Assembly (NCBI RefSeq): GCF_030253575.1
Contig: NC_080560.1
Coordinates: forward strand, 13,306,001 to 13,370,000
Direction of reading: 5' to 3'
Length of the DNA stretch: 64,000 nt
From: Rhododendron vialii
Taxonomy: Eukaryota > Streptophyta > Magnoliopsida > Ericales > Ericaceae
The notes beneath the pieces are model-generated. The model did no database searches. It saw only the letters and a program-made list of their open reading frames with translations, and had not been told where the DNA came from. Position 1 is the first letter of the stretch, and each line of letters opens with the position of its first letter. Position numbers and translations under genes: made by a program. Positions 21,201 through 35,821 of the stretch are shown piece after piece.

Positions 21201-22812
21201 AGTTATCTCCTCGTTGACCACTTCCCTCAGGTTTGACGGAGCCATCAATGTGGACGTTACAGAGTTCCAAACTAACCTGGTGCCATATCCTCGCATTCAT
21301 TTCATGCTCTCATCTTATGCACCAGTGATATCAGCTGTAAAAGCATATCACGAGCAGATATCCATACCAGAAATCACCAATGCCGTATTTGATCCCTCAA
21401 ACATGATGGCCAAATGTGACCCAAGGCATGGGAAGTACATGGCATGTTGTTTAATGTATCGTGGAGATGTAGTGCCCAAGGATGTCAATGCTGCTGTTGG
21501 CGCCATTAAGTCTAAACGGACTGTTCAGTTTGTTGACTGGTGAGTTTCCTTCACAAAATTATGATACTTGTGCAACACAATTTTACTCACCATGTCTTTG
21601 TTTCTGATATGCTTTTCAAATGGTCTTCCTGGGGTAAATAATTTCAGTCTGCTCAAACCTTTTCCAAAATTTGCCGGTGTAGGTTTACCCATCATATTTG
21701 ATGCTAGTGCAATGTTCATATTGTGCTTTCTGGTCTTCCTGTATCTTATGTTTCTTATCTACTGTGCATGTCAAGGGACACAAGGTAATAATGTCAACTT
21801 CTGAAACAGCCACAATTTAGATGTTTGAGCAATGTTAAGATTTGTATTTCTTCTATAGTCTATTAGTACCAATTCTAATGATCCTAAATTTGGGAAAATG
21901 ACGGCCAAGGACATGTTTTGATAATTAATACCCGCCAAGGACGTTTTCAGCATTAACAATTGTTCGTAGCATGTCCGTGGAGGGTATTAACAATCAAAAC
22001 ACGTCCTGGGCTGTCATTTTCCCTTTTCTTTGGTGTGTGGCTGTGTGCATAGATCCCAACAGGTTTTAGTGGCAGATCTACGGTGAGCAACCACTGCATG
22101 TCAAACGCATCAAACAAGTAATGTATGGTTTAAAAAGAATTTAGAACGAACCCACTAAAAAGAACCAGCAAAGTTTAATCACAACATAATTGGAAATGGG
22201 TTTTTAAATTGTTTCTTCCAGAAAATGAGGTCTTTCATCACCGTTAATTCTTTTCGTTCGATTACTGACTACAACTCTGGTGAAATGTATTTTGTTCTTC
22301 CTATTGGTTAAGAATTGGATATTTATGGTTTGTTTATTATCTTGATTTGAAAGAAAAGGAAATACTAGGTAACGACTTCCAACTGCTAAAATAGTCAGAT
22401 AGAGAAATGGTGTGTGAGAACCAAAAAAGAAAATTCTAGTATACCTATATTGCTCCCAATGCCCGTGATCCTAAAAATTTTGGTATCTGCAAATATCAGG
22501 TGCCCCACTGGTTTCAAGTGTGGCATCAACTACCAGCCACCAACAGTGGTACCTGGGGGCGATCTTGCAAAGGTGCAGCGTGCAGTTTGCATGATAAGCA
22601 ACAACACAGCGGTGGCAGAGGTTTTCTCCCGAATTGACCATAAATTCGATCTGATGTATGCCAAGAGAGCATTTGTCCACTGGTATGTTGGTGAAGGCAT
22701 GGAGGAAGGCGAGTTCTCAGAAGCACGGGAGGATCTCGCTGCTCTTGAGAAAGACTATGAGGAAGTTGCAGCGGAAGGCGTCGAGGAGGAAGATGAAGGA
22801 GAAGACTACTGA
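18206..22812 (+). CDS. TUA: Alpha-tubulin
   Basis: Alpha-tubulin pairs with beta-tubulin to form microtubules. Five exons are 18,206-18,318, 19,697-19,911, 20,255-20,454, 21,031-21,539 and 22,500-22,812, giving 449 residues. The start is [20 protein letters not shown], carrying the MREV/MREI-type N-terminus. The tubulin GTP-binding signature GGGTGSG is in exon 3. [37 protein letters not shown] and [16 protein letters not shown] are all intact. Residue 40 is Thr in [12 protein letters not shown], not the acetylated Lys of other alpha-tubulins. The C-terminal tail is acidic and ends EDEGEDY with the terminal Tyr. The sequence is nearest the plant TUA3/TUA5 class. Introns of about 1.4 kb and 0.96 kb lie after exons 1 and 4. 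Confidence 0.95.
21892..22023. mobile_element. Small foldback MITE in the last alpha-tubulin intron
   Basis: GGGAAAATGACGGCCAAGGA on the left and its near complement at 22,004-22,023 form arms of about 45 bp, sharing TGTTTTGAT and TTAATACCC. I found no clear target duplication. It lies between tubulin exons 4 and 5. Confidence 0.65.
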
Positions 22813-24026
22813 AATTTTGTCGGGAAAGATGGAACAGAACTTTATTAATGCCTTAAGTATATCTTTCTCTTTTCAATGTTTTTCTCGTTGCATTTGCAGT
22901 TTGACTAGCATTTCTTGTTTTTCTTTTTGCTTTTGTTGTTTGAATTGTTGGCTTTGAGTTCATCATATTCTGTGATGGAGCGTTTGGACAGGACACAAAA
23001 ATCGGATCATTTTTCCTGTCGAGTTGGAACTTGATTTTCGCGGAATATCTTTCTTCCGGTTAAACGAAACAGTTGTCTTGATATTCAACTGTCTTCTACT
23101 TGTCTCTCTGTGAATCCCATGCTACTTCTATGAGAGAGAGAGTCGCAACATTTGACCTCACCATATGGACGGCTCGTTGTCATGTGGGTGTGTTCAGTAT
23201 AACTCTACCATATTTCTAGTCAAGTCAACTGTACCCACTTCAGGGTACCTGTGTTCTTAATTTTTTCATTTCAACGAGCATCCCTTGTGTTGCGTAATTG
23301 TAGTGATACCTGCAAATACCCTTAAGCCACCGGATCGAGTTATTTGGTTGTCGCTCATAACTTCAAACACAAGAAGAATTCAAGTTGAACTTCATTGAAT
23401 GGCGCATTAAACCACAGAATTGCCCTAGCTTGTTCGCCTCAGAATTTTTGTTGAACGTACAGAAGAACTCAACACATTGCAGCTAACCTGGGGATTGAGA
23501 TGGTAAATGATCTCTTAGTGAACAATTTTATGGGCTGGCGATCTCTCTCCTTTATCAATGTTGCAAGTCCGAAACACAAAATAGATTAGGGAAAACTAGC
23601 TAGTGGAATGGGGACGAGGACACTGGTTTTTTGTTGTAAGTAAAGCAATGGGTGTTTTCTCAAGGGATAGAGATTTGTTGTAGCTCCAGAAGTAGGCTGA
23701 AACCCATTCATGCAACTTGGTAAATAAAAATTATGCACAAATCTCATGCAAAACGATGTATAAAGACAGCTCTGATTTTGAAACAGAAGTAACTGACCAA
23801 AATTCGAATTCAAGGATACATGCATTTATACTCTAGTGCAAAACAGACGGGTACTTCATAATTTCATCTCCAAAGAGAATCAAAATCCAAATACAAAACC
23901 ACAGAATGATAACTTCAAACTGTTAGTTGCAATACTCAATCTGAAAAACTAGCAAAAGAGAAAAATAATACTGTAGGAAACAGTAACTCCATGGCAACAA
24001 GCCAAACAAGCCTTGTCTCTCAAACT
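22813..24026. other. Convergent intergenic region between tubulin and RPS5
   Basis: This holds the 3'UTRs of the plus-strand tubulin and the minus-strand RPS5 genes. No additional gene is recognised. A T-rich stretch follows the tubulin stop codon. Confidence 0.5.
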
Positions 24027-27241
<3,215 letters not shown>

Positions 27242-27432
27242 CACTGAAACACCTGCGCACTGATTTTTTCAGAGAGAGAGAGAAACAGAGGGGTCTTACA
27301 ACAAAATCTACGTCTACGCGCTTAGATACATAGGGAAGAGAGAGGAACAAACCGTTTTAGAGAGAGAGAGGGGCGAAGGAGGAGGGGGACGGCGCCGCCT
27401 GAAGCTCGAAGTGAAACGATGAAGAGAATGCG

Positions 27433-27461
27433 AAACCCTGATTTGTCCAGGGTATTTATAT
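27433..27461 (-). promoter_or_regulatory. Probable RPS5 core promoter: TATA box and telo-box-like word
   Basis: On the minus strand, CGATATAAATACCC (27,451-27,464) is a good TATA box about 215 bp upstream of the RPS5 ATG. AAACCCTG lies close by at 27,433-27,440. Plant ribosomal protein promoters often carry AAACCCTA-type telo boxes. Confidence 0.5.
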
Positions 27462-27889
27462 CGAGGGTTGGAGGTCTAGGGCAAACGAAATGGGCTTGCT
27501 GCAATAGGGTGGTAATACGACAGCGTTTTGGGGACTTTTTTTTTTTTTTGATCCGCACGTTTTGGGGACTTGATTCGATCAATTATCGATTGGCCTGTCA
27601 TCGTGGGAAATAATTTAGACAAAATGATTTAACAAACTATATATATAAGGCCCAACCTTTTGAATAATTAGAGGTAATGTAATACGAGAGAATAATATTT
27701 TTCGTAAAGAGAAAAAATAAAATAAGAACATTAGGCCTAACAAAATTTATGGTAGGTATTATAAAATTTGGGGGAAAATATGGGCCAGGGTTAAAGATGC
27801 TCTTAGTATTTATGACACGATTCAATTTGATGAAAGAAATGACCACGTTAGATAAAAAGAGAACAACATATTTGATATAAATGTTTAGT

Positions 27890-28447
27890 GGATGATGCTA
27901 TGGTGTCTCCGGTCATTTTGGGGACACCGTAATTTTTGGTATAATTTCACCATTATGAGCATAACTAAAATTCATTACAAGCATAACAGAACCCAAATAA
28001 AGCATAACCAAGGAATATTCAAAAAACCAATTAAGGTATTTGGATGCCCTAGGCCAAGTGGTGAAATAATGCCCTACATAGAAGGAATTTTTTTTTGCAA
28101 AAAAATACCCTACCAGGATTTAAACCCAAACATCTTATGTGGAAAAGCAAACACTCTACCACTAAACCACCAAAGAAGTTTATATTATAGTTGCACACAG
28201 AAAATATATATACTTATCTAGAAATGGGTGCCCCATTTTTTGCCCAAAATGTGGAGGCCCAAGGCGGCGGCCTCTTGGGCCTCCCCATTGGGCCGGCCCT
28301 GAATCAAGTTATGCCTTGTTATGGTTCTGTTATGCTTATAATGGTTTTGGTTATACTCATAATAGATTTTGGTTATGCTCATAGTGGTTTTGTTATGCCA
28401 AAAGTTACGGTGTCTTCAAAATGACCGGGGACACCGAAGTCATTCCC
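27890..28447. mobile_element. Mutator-type MITE, short relative of the 14.65-kb element
   Basis: The left end GGATGATGCTATGGTGTC and the right end (inward GGGAATGACTTCGGTGTC) share CGGTCATTTTG and GACACCGTAA with the ends of the element at 34,744-49,398. Subterminal GCATAAC/GTTATGC words occur on both sides as they do there. Flanking AAATGTTTA and AGATGTTTA match at eight of nine positions, though this reading leaves two extra bases at the left end. The interior lacks transposase and holds a tRNA-like sequence, so this is a non-autonomous derivative. Confidence 0.8.
28105..28172 (-). repeat. tRNA-like head of a probable SINE inside the MITE
   Basis: Read on the minus strand, GGTGGTTTAGTGGTAGAG resembles a tRNA 5' part with a polymerase III A box. 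It is followed 30-odd bases later by GGTTTAAATCCTGG, a B-box-like word. The following bases run into a T-rich stretch. The surrounding GGCCCAAGGCGGCGGCC-type sequence may belong to the same insertion. It is either a tRNA-derived SINE or a decayed tRNA copy. Confidence 0.5.
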
Positions 28448-28459
28448 AGATGTTTAATC

Positions 28460-29630
28460 CTTTATAAAAGCCAATTGCTTGCATAAGGGAAACTAAGAAG
28501 TGAGATGGAGTGTTTACTTTTTTTTCATTTTTGGTAGTCCACTGTATTTCGAGACAGCTTGCGTGCACATGAAGCTAATTCCTATAACCCCTTCTTTAAG
28601 GTGAATCGGTAATGTAATCCCAAGAATTATATTGATAAGGAAAATCAAACCTGAGACCTTAAAAGAGTAAACTCCTAATTCTAGGTCAAACCCTTTGGTT
28701 TTTTACTTTATTTGTTTCTTATTATCAATGTATTTTTTGCCTAAGAAAACAACAAAAAATTAATAAAAAACCTCATAATTGATCTCCCTTCCACAAATTC
28801 TGTGTATGGGCTAAATTAAGTAAAATGATGTAACGCCACTTTGATTATTCACATAGTTTAGAAGAGAAGATCCTTTTCTTTTTGAGAAAAAAAAACAATT
28901 AAGCAACCAAGCCACAAAATAAACTTAAAGCCCAGCTAGAACCACACGGGCAAGTTTTCCTGCATGTGGCTCATCTGTAATAACTTCTTCGGAATTGCAT
29001 GAGCTATCAGACGGATTTCTAAATGGGGATGCTTCCTCCAGCATGAGCGAACCTTTTCAAAATTTTTTTTTTTTCTTTTTTGAAACAATAAACAACTAAG
29101 CTAACAAAACAAACGGACCATTTATGTTTTCCTAGTCCTACTATCCAATTAGTAATTCAACTTCTTAAAAGTTCTTTTATTTTGCTTTTTGTTAACAAAA
29201 GTTCTTTTATTTTCCTTTTCCAGTAATTGTAAACGAACACGAGCCTAGTACGTATCAAGGGGCCGGAGTCCCTGTAGTGCATGGTGCACTATAAGAATGT
29301 AGTATACAATCTGAGTCGTTCATCAATTTCATGTAAACCATCCCTAATTTGTACAGGGACCCCAAGTCCGCGTATCAGTAGTCAAATAGAGTAAACCATC
29401 CAAATATGTGAGAAAACATCCAGGAGCAAGAACACCTGCTTTCCGTTGATTCCACCATCAACCTGTTTCTCTTCCTATTGTAAAGAAAGCCAAGGCAATT
29501 GTCATGTGTCACTTCGCATAATGTTCTGGCGATATAATCAAACAACAAACAAGCACCAAATCCAGAACTGGAATTTTTTTATATTTTTTTATTTTCCATC
29601 AAAGAAGAACATCATTTATATATATAAAAG
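28460..29630. other. Intergenic AT-rich DNA
   Basis: No gene is recognised. A small inverted pair GAGTCCCTGTA and TACAGGGAC borders about 90 bp at 29,267-29,365. A direct repeat of AAAGTTCTTTTATTTT lies at 29,168-29,215. Confidence 0.4.
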
Positions 29631-29635
29631 AAATA

Positions 29636-30876
29636 TTACAAGGATTTAGCAAACGTAACCACAACGACAACTGTGTTATTGCCTAAGGTAAAGAGTGCCG
29701 ACGACATGCGAAAGCTAAGAGGCCTAAGGAACAGAACACAGTGTGATCGTGCGCGAGAAAAAATCACAACTAACATAAAAGAAAAATAAAATAAAACAGA
29801 CAACCCAAAAACCACCGCTACGAGCCGCTTGAAGACTCCTTGCGCCACTGCCATGAGCCCCGTGAACACACACTCCATAGCCATGAACGACCAAACCGCT
29901 GGCCGGATCGCACTCATTCATAACAGCGGCCGACGCAGATTAGTTAGCCAAAGCGAGAAATCAAACACAACCAAATAATCGCCCCACATCACAGCCGCAC
30001 CTCAACAACCTACAACAAACAAACAAACCCACCAGATATGCATGCAAAACAAAATCGATCGGATCGGTTAGGGAAGGGAAGGGAAGACAGATGAGGGAAA
30101 ACCAAATCCGACCGGAGAGGGGAAAGAAGAGAAACACAAAGCGATAGCCGGTCGAGCAGGGGAAAGTGAGACCAGAGAGGTTGTTGTTCACGGGAAAGCT
30201 CTGATGCTCGACGGGGAAGGGCAAATAGAAGGGGGAAGTCGAGCAATCGGAGGGGAAGAAAATAGGCATGCATATCTAGCAACGGGCTAACAACAGCGGC
30301 CAGATTGGACGATGCTGGTGGACAGCGTAACTGCAGGAAAAGCAGAGTGCCGAGCTCCGATCGGATTTCAAAGGGCACGAGAACAAACCCACTGCCCGCA
30401 GCGAGAGTGGCAACAAAAAGACCAAGCTCTCTCTTCTGCTTCTTCATTTTTTATTTAATCAGCACCACAAGCTTCCTTTTTTTTTTTTCCCGACATAACC
30501 AAGCTCTGTTTTTCAGCACCTGTAGAAACCCCAAAAATCACATGCAAGAGCCCCACGATTGGATCGGACGGGGAGGGGAAAAAAGGGGCGGGAACCCGAT
30601 CCAATCAGAGGAAAGAAACAGAACGAGAGAGAGAGAGAGAACAGTCACTCGGATGGGGTAGGGGAAAAATGAAACGGGGGGCCGAGCGACTGGAAAAATA
30701 GAATGCATGCGTGATTGGTGACGAAATGCAGGCTCACCGGAGTACATCACCGGAGAAAGAGGCCTTGAGGGCTGGAGAAACGAACGACGGAGCAGGAAAC
30801 AGAGCTCGCCGGAGGTAGAAAGCAGCAACGTATAAACAAATGGGTATTATTGGAGAGAGAAACAAATTGGTATTAT

Positions 30877-30939
<63 letters not shown>

Positions 30940-31075
30940 GGAGGGGAGGGGGGGCGGGCGACTGGCATCGCCCCCCCAACAGAAGTCTGGCCGGAGAACT
31001 CTGGAAGAAGAGGAAGAGGAGAGGAATTTTAGAGAGAGGTTAGAGCCTCTCTCTCTCTTAGCAGGATCGGATTCT
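29636..31075 (-). other. C/T-rich, CpG-containing stretch, transcript-like but unidentified
   Basis: Read on the minus strand, this begins like a plant leader (TCTTCCAGAGTTCTCCGGCC) with a long CT tract. It then continues pyrimidine-rich for over a kilobase. The largest minus-strand frame is 145 codons (30,447-30,010), starting MKKQKRELGLFVATLAAGSG. It is dominated by Leu, Pro, Ser and Phe, as expected from CT-rich DNA. A 93-codon frame starts at 29,917. I recognise no protein family. It could be a noncoding transcript, a detached leader or part of a retroelement. Confidence 0.3.
30879..30936. repeat. (GA)n microsatellite, 58 bp
   Basis: This is a pure GA dinucleotide run. A smaller GA tract and the phrase GGTATTATTGG precede it and are repeated at 30,843 and 30,869. 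Confidence 0.95.
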
Positions 31076-31366
31076 ATAATGATTACTAGAATTGGAACTT
31101 AGAACTATACGAAAAGAAGAAAAATTTGCACCAAGTAATAGCATCGATGATCATTTAACAAAACTGAACCATACTATGTCTTTCTCAAAAAGGGGTAAAA
31201 CACAAAAAAGAAAAAAGGACACCTTAAACAACATCGTACGAATCTCCATACTCAGATACAGAGTCTTAAATCCCAGTACAGATACTGAAGCATAAAGTTT
31301 GCCATGAAGTGTCGCAATAACAAGCAATCAAAACCTGAAGGAGGGTAACCAATGTATAAAATCTTA

Positions 31367-31564
31367 TCAGCGCAACCTTCTTGCCTCCCTCTCAGACTCG
31401 AGAAGGGTGAGCACATCTCCTTCCCTCACCGGGCCCTTGACATTCCTCATAATGTACCGGTTCTGATCATCAAGAAACTTGACTCTCACCTGAGTCACCT
31501 GTCCCCTTGATCCTGTGCGGCCCATGACTTTCACCACGATTGCATGCTTAATCTGGGACTCCAT
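31367..31564 (-). CDS. RPS28: 40S ribosomal protein S28 (eS28)
   Basis: This small-subunit ribosomal protein has 65 residues in a single coding exon. The start is [20 protein letters not shown], followed by [25 protein letters not shown] and the C-terminus [12 protein letters not shown]. Length and sequence fit the family (about 64-65). An acceptor (CTCCTCAG|AATGGAG) lies just before the ATG. A donor (ACACAG|GTTCGT) lies at 33,543-33,544, so a 5'UTR intron of nearly 2 kb is predicted. The gene looks intact. Confidence 0.95.
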   Translation of the reverse strand: MESQIKHAIVVKVMGRTGSRGQVTQVRVKFLDDQNRYIMRNVKGPVREGDVLTLLESEREARRLR

Positions 31565-31567
31565 TCT

Positions 31568-33548
31568 GAGGAGCCCAAGAAGAAATTCAAAAGGCAGAAT
31601 ATTTGTATACATAAACAACAAGTTCTCTCCAACATAATCAAGAACCACAGATACATCGGACATAAAAGATACCAAATGGGGGCAGGAGTGAGATTCTTGA
31701 GAAAGCAATAAGTTTCATGTGAAAAAATACTTCTATACAACAATTTTTGTTTTCAGTAAATAATTTACAAGGTCAACTAGAAAAAAAGAAACATGTTTTT
31801 GCTACAGCTGTGCCTCCTAGCATGTAAGAATTTGGAAGTCTGGAGAAACTCTGTTTGAATTCATGGGGTAACATTGGATGTCTCAACAGCAGAAAATATG
31901 ATATGCTCTGAGGACATCAGTAAATGTAAAACTATCAACAAATCTATTAAGTGAGAGAAAGTGTTGCTATTCAGGTTAGATTAGTTTGTAAAAGAAAACA
32001 GACCAACACAACAAAGATTTAAGTCACCGTAGTTCCATTTTGATTGATTCTCTCATGACAGATAAAATGAGAGGTGAAAATATTTAGTCAATGACCAAAA
32101 CGCTTGCTGCAAATACCAAACAGACTCCTCTAATCTTCAAATTTCAAGGCTTCATAGAACAATTATGAGTGGTACAGGCTCCAAAACACAAATGCAAACA
32201 CCTAAGCCCGTGTAACTACAATTGAAAATTTTGTTGAATGGATAGGACTTACTGAATTCACCAATTGCACCATTACACTAATAGACAAGAGAATGACCAA
32301 TTCTTTTGCCCCCCTTTGTTTTTGCATAAAAAAGAAAAAGAAAAACAAGTCTGTAGCAGACAACCCTCCGGGTGGTTAATAATAGCAAAGATTAGCAAAG
32401 ATCAAATTAGACGTGATTTTTCTCCTTCCTTTGTGGCGTTCATTGAGTGGAAGGCATGAACAAAATTGTCTCTTACTCACATTCTCCAAATAGATAGGGA
32501 AGTCCATATCAAGAAGTTTACAATCCAAGAGCAATAAGTTATAGCTTCAACGCCAGACATGACACAAACAAACAATAACATGCTTATACAGAGACACATA
32601 CTACATGTGCCCCCATGTGTCTGTGGGTGTTATTTGAAACAACTCTGACCTTAAGAATCAGAAGTTAAACTGTTGCAAACGAGCAGAACACAACCAATCA
32701 AACAACCAGGTGAGCCAATTTTCATTACAAGACACAAGAAGGCTCTGCTTGGATCGATGTGGATGACTTGCCACTATTATTTGATGAGAATTCACAAATT
32801 TAGGTTTGGTAGTTTACAAGTCAATTACAACATTGAATATAGGATCTTGTCGTGATAGATTCAAACCAGTGTTCCGCCTAGCGCCTAGGCCAAATAATCG
32901 GGGATTAATGGGCCCTTCGAGATTAGTCGGGTTTGGGTATGTCTACTAAATAAGATTGACTTGAAATTCTTCATGCCAACGATTCCAGTTACGCATTGAT
33001 CCAATAAAATACATATCTTCCACCACAACTCCATCTTCCACTCTAGTTTTACCAGCTAACTACAGCTAAAATTCTAATATTTTCTTGTTAAAATGGAAGA
33101 TAAATCGTTGATTTAAACCCATGTGAATTCAACGAAGCCTAAAAATGTGATTATCAAAAAAAAAAAAAAAAAAACGAAGCCTAAAAATATCATCTAACTG
33201 AGCAAACATTCAGTCAAAGAACAACGAAATAATCTCCTTTGTGCATCTCCAAACACAGCTAAATTTCTATGCACCCAAAAAAAAAAACATCAAAACAAAA
33301 CAGGAAAAGCTAGGCGAAATTAAGTTCAATTTATGGTCATGAATTGTTTCATTTCTAACACCTGGAACTGTTTAATTTCGTTTCCCTCCAATTCTCTACA
33401 ACCCAAATGAAAACAACAGATCTAGAATCGTCAGAACATACGTATGCCAATATTCACATAAAAAATAACATGGAATTGAACATATCATGGATTACTATAA
33501 ATGACTGCAAAACAGAAAGTTGGGAAGAGAGAATCACTACGAACCTGT

Positions 33549-33588
<40 letters not shown>

Positions 33589-33640
33589 CGGCTGGAGAAA
33601 CTGGGGCTAGCTTCTGTGTGGTTGGCGCTCAAATGCGGGC
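31568..33640 (-). promoter_or_regulatory. RPS28 5'UTR exon and leader intron
   Basis: The first, noncoding exon would lie above 33,545 and includes a CT-rich leader. The intron between 33,544 and about 31,568 contains no other gene that I recognise. Leader introns in plant ribosomal protein genes commonly raise expression. No second coding exon is needed. Confidence 0.6.
33551..33587. repeat. (GA)n tract in the RPS28 leader
   Basis: A GA run lies within the predicted noncoding first exon of the minus-strand RPS28 gene, so it reads as CT in the transcript. Confidence 0.9.
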
Positions 33641-33829
33641 GAACCCTAGGGGATTGTATGTTATGGCGAAGATGATGTCAGATTACGAGTTTGCCCAGGT
33701 TGAGGTTTGATCTTGGATCACAAGGGTGGTGGGTTTTATGGTCAATTTGATTAGGGGCCGAGGAAAGCAATACCAGAGGTTCAAACGGAAAATCTATGGA
33801 TACATATATTCATGTACATACATTACGTA

Positions 33830-34150
33830 CGTACGCATTTTAGACTCGTTTCGGATTTTATAAAAATGGTTCGAGTCGTTCATTTTTGTTCAAAATAGTT
33901 TTTTCACGGTCCGTGTAAAAAATCAATTCAACTCGATATCGGTAAAGGCATTTACAAAATATCCAACTTTCCTTTAAAATTCAGGCATCGATTCTATAGC
34001 AAAAAATGGATGTTTGATAAATCTTTTACCGATGTCGGATTGAGTTAATTTTTACAGAAATTGTAAACAAATTATTTTGAACAAAATGAAAAGCTTAGAT
34101 CTTTTTTGTAGGACTCCAGACGGATCTAAAGTGCGTATATACGCGGTATA
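33830..34150. mobile_element. Foldback MITE, same family as 17,492-17,808
   Basis: Arms with AAAAATCAATTCAACTCGAT and the near complement ATGTCGGATTGAGTTAATTT are separated by about 120 bp. Outer arms carry GTACGTACGCATTTTAGA and its partner near 34,125. It sits upstream of RPS28. Confidence 0.6.
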
Positions 34151-34743
34151 TGTACATGAGTGTATATATCTATAGCAAGACTCAGGTCCAAAACTATGAG
34201 GACTCTATCTATAATCACAAACACTTAGCGTATACAAATTCACTCACATCAAGTGTGGGACCGTAAGTGTGGGTAAGTTTGTGTGTTTGTGTTTGCATAA
34301 GTGTTTTTTGTGGTTCTACAACCATTGTCATTTGTGGGAAAAAAATCCAAAAGAACCTAAACTATGGAATTTGATTTTGTACCCTCAAGTAGTCCCGAAT
34401 TTTTTTTTAAGACCCATTTTGGTTTTGCTCATGAAAAATGCTAGAACTGAGTAAAACCACACTCATTTACGCACTCACGCTTACATGTGTGTGGGCCTAC
34501 ACACACTATACACATCCATAGAGCCCACATCTTTGTGAGTATGAATGTGTAAATGAGTATGGTTGTAGAATAATTGTTCACTGAAAGTTTGGCTTTTCCC
34601 GAACTGTTTTGGTTTTTTTTTTTTTTTGATCCGCTAACTATTTTGGTTGAAGTTCGAACTGTTCGGTTCAAGTTGAGTATTTGTTTTTTTTTTTTCCTCC
34701 TAAAATCTGTGTTTGTAAATCTTATCAAATACTAGTAGTGTTT

Positions 34744-34850
34744 GGATGATGCTACGGTGTCCCCGGTCATTTTGGGGACACCATAATAATTGGTATGACA
34801 AAATCATTATGAACATAACCAAAATCATTTAGTGCATAACCAAGGTACAA
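34744..34850 (+). repeat. Left terminal inverted repeat of the Mutator-like element
   Basis: It pairs with 49,290-49,398. Similarity is strongest in CGGTGTCCCCGGTCATTTTG and GGGGACACC, then weaker through CAAAATCATTA and CATAACCAA words. Confidence 0.9.
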
Positions 34851-35099
34851 CAAATTTCCCGGATACTTAAAGACCCGGTGAAAAAAAAAAGAAAAAGAAA
34901 TTAGCCCCCTTTAACCACGGTTTAACCACGGTTAAGGGAGTTTTATCCCCTACATCTATCATCCTCTACATCTTTTTCCTAAATCATTCCCCTTTAACTA
35001 GGGAAAATCCCTCTGCACTTCGTTCATCTCCTCATCTCCCAGACTCCCACCCAGAAAGAAAACCCTCACCCTTTAACCACGTTCATCTCCCACCCATCA

Positions 35100-35142
35100 T
35101 CGACTCCTCGTCTGGTGTCGAGGAATGGATTGATCTGAGCAA

Positions 35143-35180
<38 letters not shown>

Positions 35181-35370
35181 CTCTTCTCTTCCTCTGTCCC
35201 CTCCTCCCTACCGTACATCCACCCCGTGGACGTCGCCGCCGCCCCCACAACAAACAACAACGGCGTCGGGCCGCCATCGGACAACCCGGTTTCAATCCAA
35301 ATCCGAAACCCACCTTCAACGAGAACAAGGCTGAGATCCTGAAGCTCCCCCACGCCCACGTCAAACCCAG
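35100..35370 (+). other. GC-rich segment in the left arm, possible captured gene fragment
   Basis: This block is markedly richer in G and C than its surroundings and has an open plus-strand frame ending NPKPTFNENKAEILKLPHAH before a possible splice donor region. It follows a CT tract at 35,145-35,177, as in a plant leader. I do not recognise the protein. Capture of host exons is common in this transposon class, so that is the likeliest explanation. Confidence 0.35.
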
Positions 35371-35821
35371 TATTTGTTTTTGGGTATAATCTGATTCCCT
35401 ATTTTATTTCTGAACAAATTTTATTTACGGCCCATATTTATTGAAATCTTCTAATTTGTGTTAACTTTAGGGCAACACAAATTAACGATTCTAGCACTCC
35501 TATGTTGTGACTTGTTGTTGCTGCTACTTAAGCGTGGCCTGATGATGAAACTAGTACCCAGAAAATAATAGCAGAATTTTTTTATATATTTGTGTATTTT
35601 TTCTCAATGGAGACAATAGTAGCAAAATTTCACGGTACTCTTTTATGTATTTGATTTGAAAGGTTTATTTGAAGTTTGACGAGTTTTTACCCATTTTAGG
35701 GTTTTCAGATCAGTTTACACGCACTTTAACTAATTTCTATGAGTCAAAATTTTGACGTCTGCTAACAGAGGTGATTAATAGAAACGACAGTTAAAGTCCT
35801 ATACGAACTTGCCTTACAAAG

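Noticed and set aside
29636-30450. Membrane protein genes on the minus strand
   Set aside because: Their hydrophobicity follows from the pyrimidine-rich composition. There is no homology, start context or splice support.
30840-31043. Arg-Glu repeat peptides from the plus strand
   Set aside because: They are translations of the GA microsatellite.
35066-35364. Minus-strand Arg/Glu-rich proteins in the element's left arm
   Set aside because: They pass through the CT tract and read GC-rich DNA antisense. The plus-strand frame is the better candidate and even that is uncertain.
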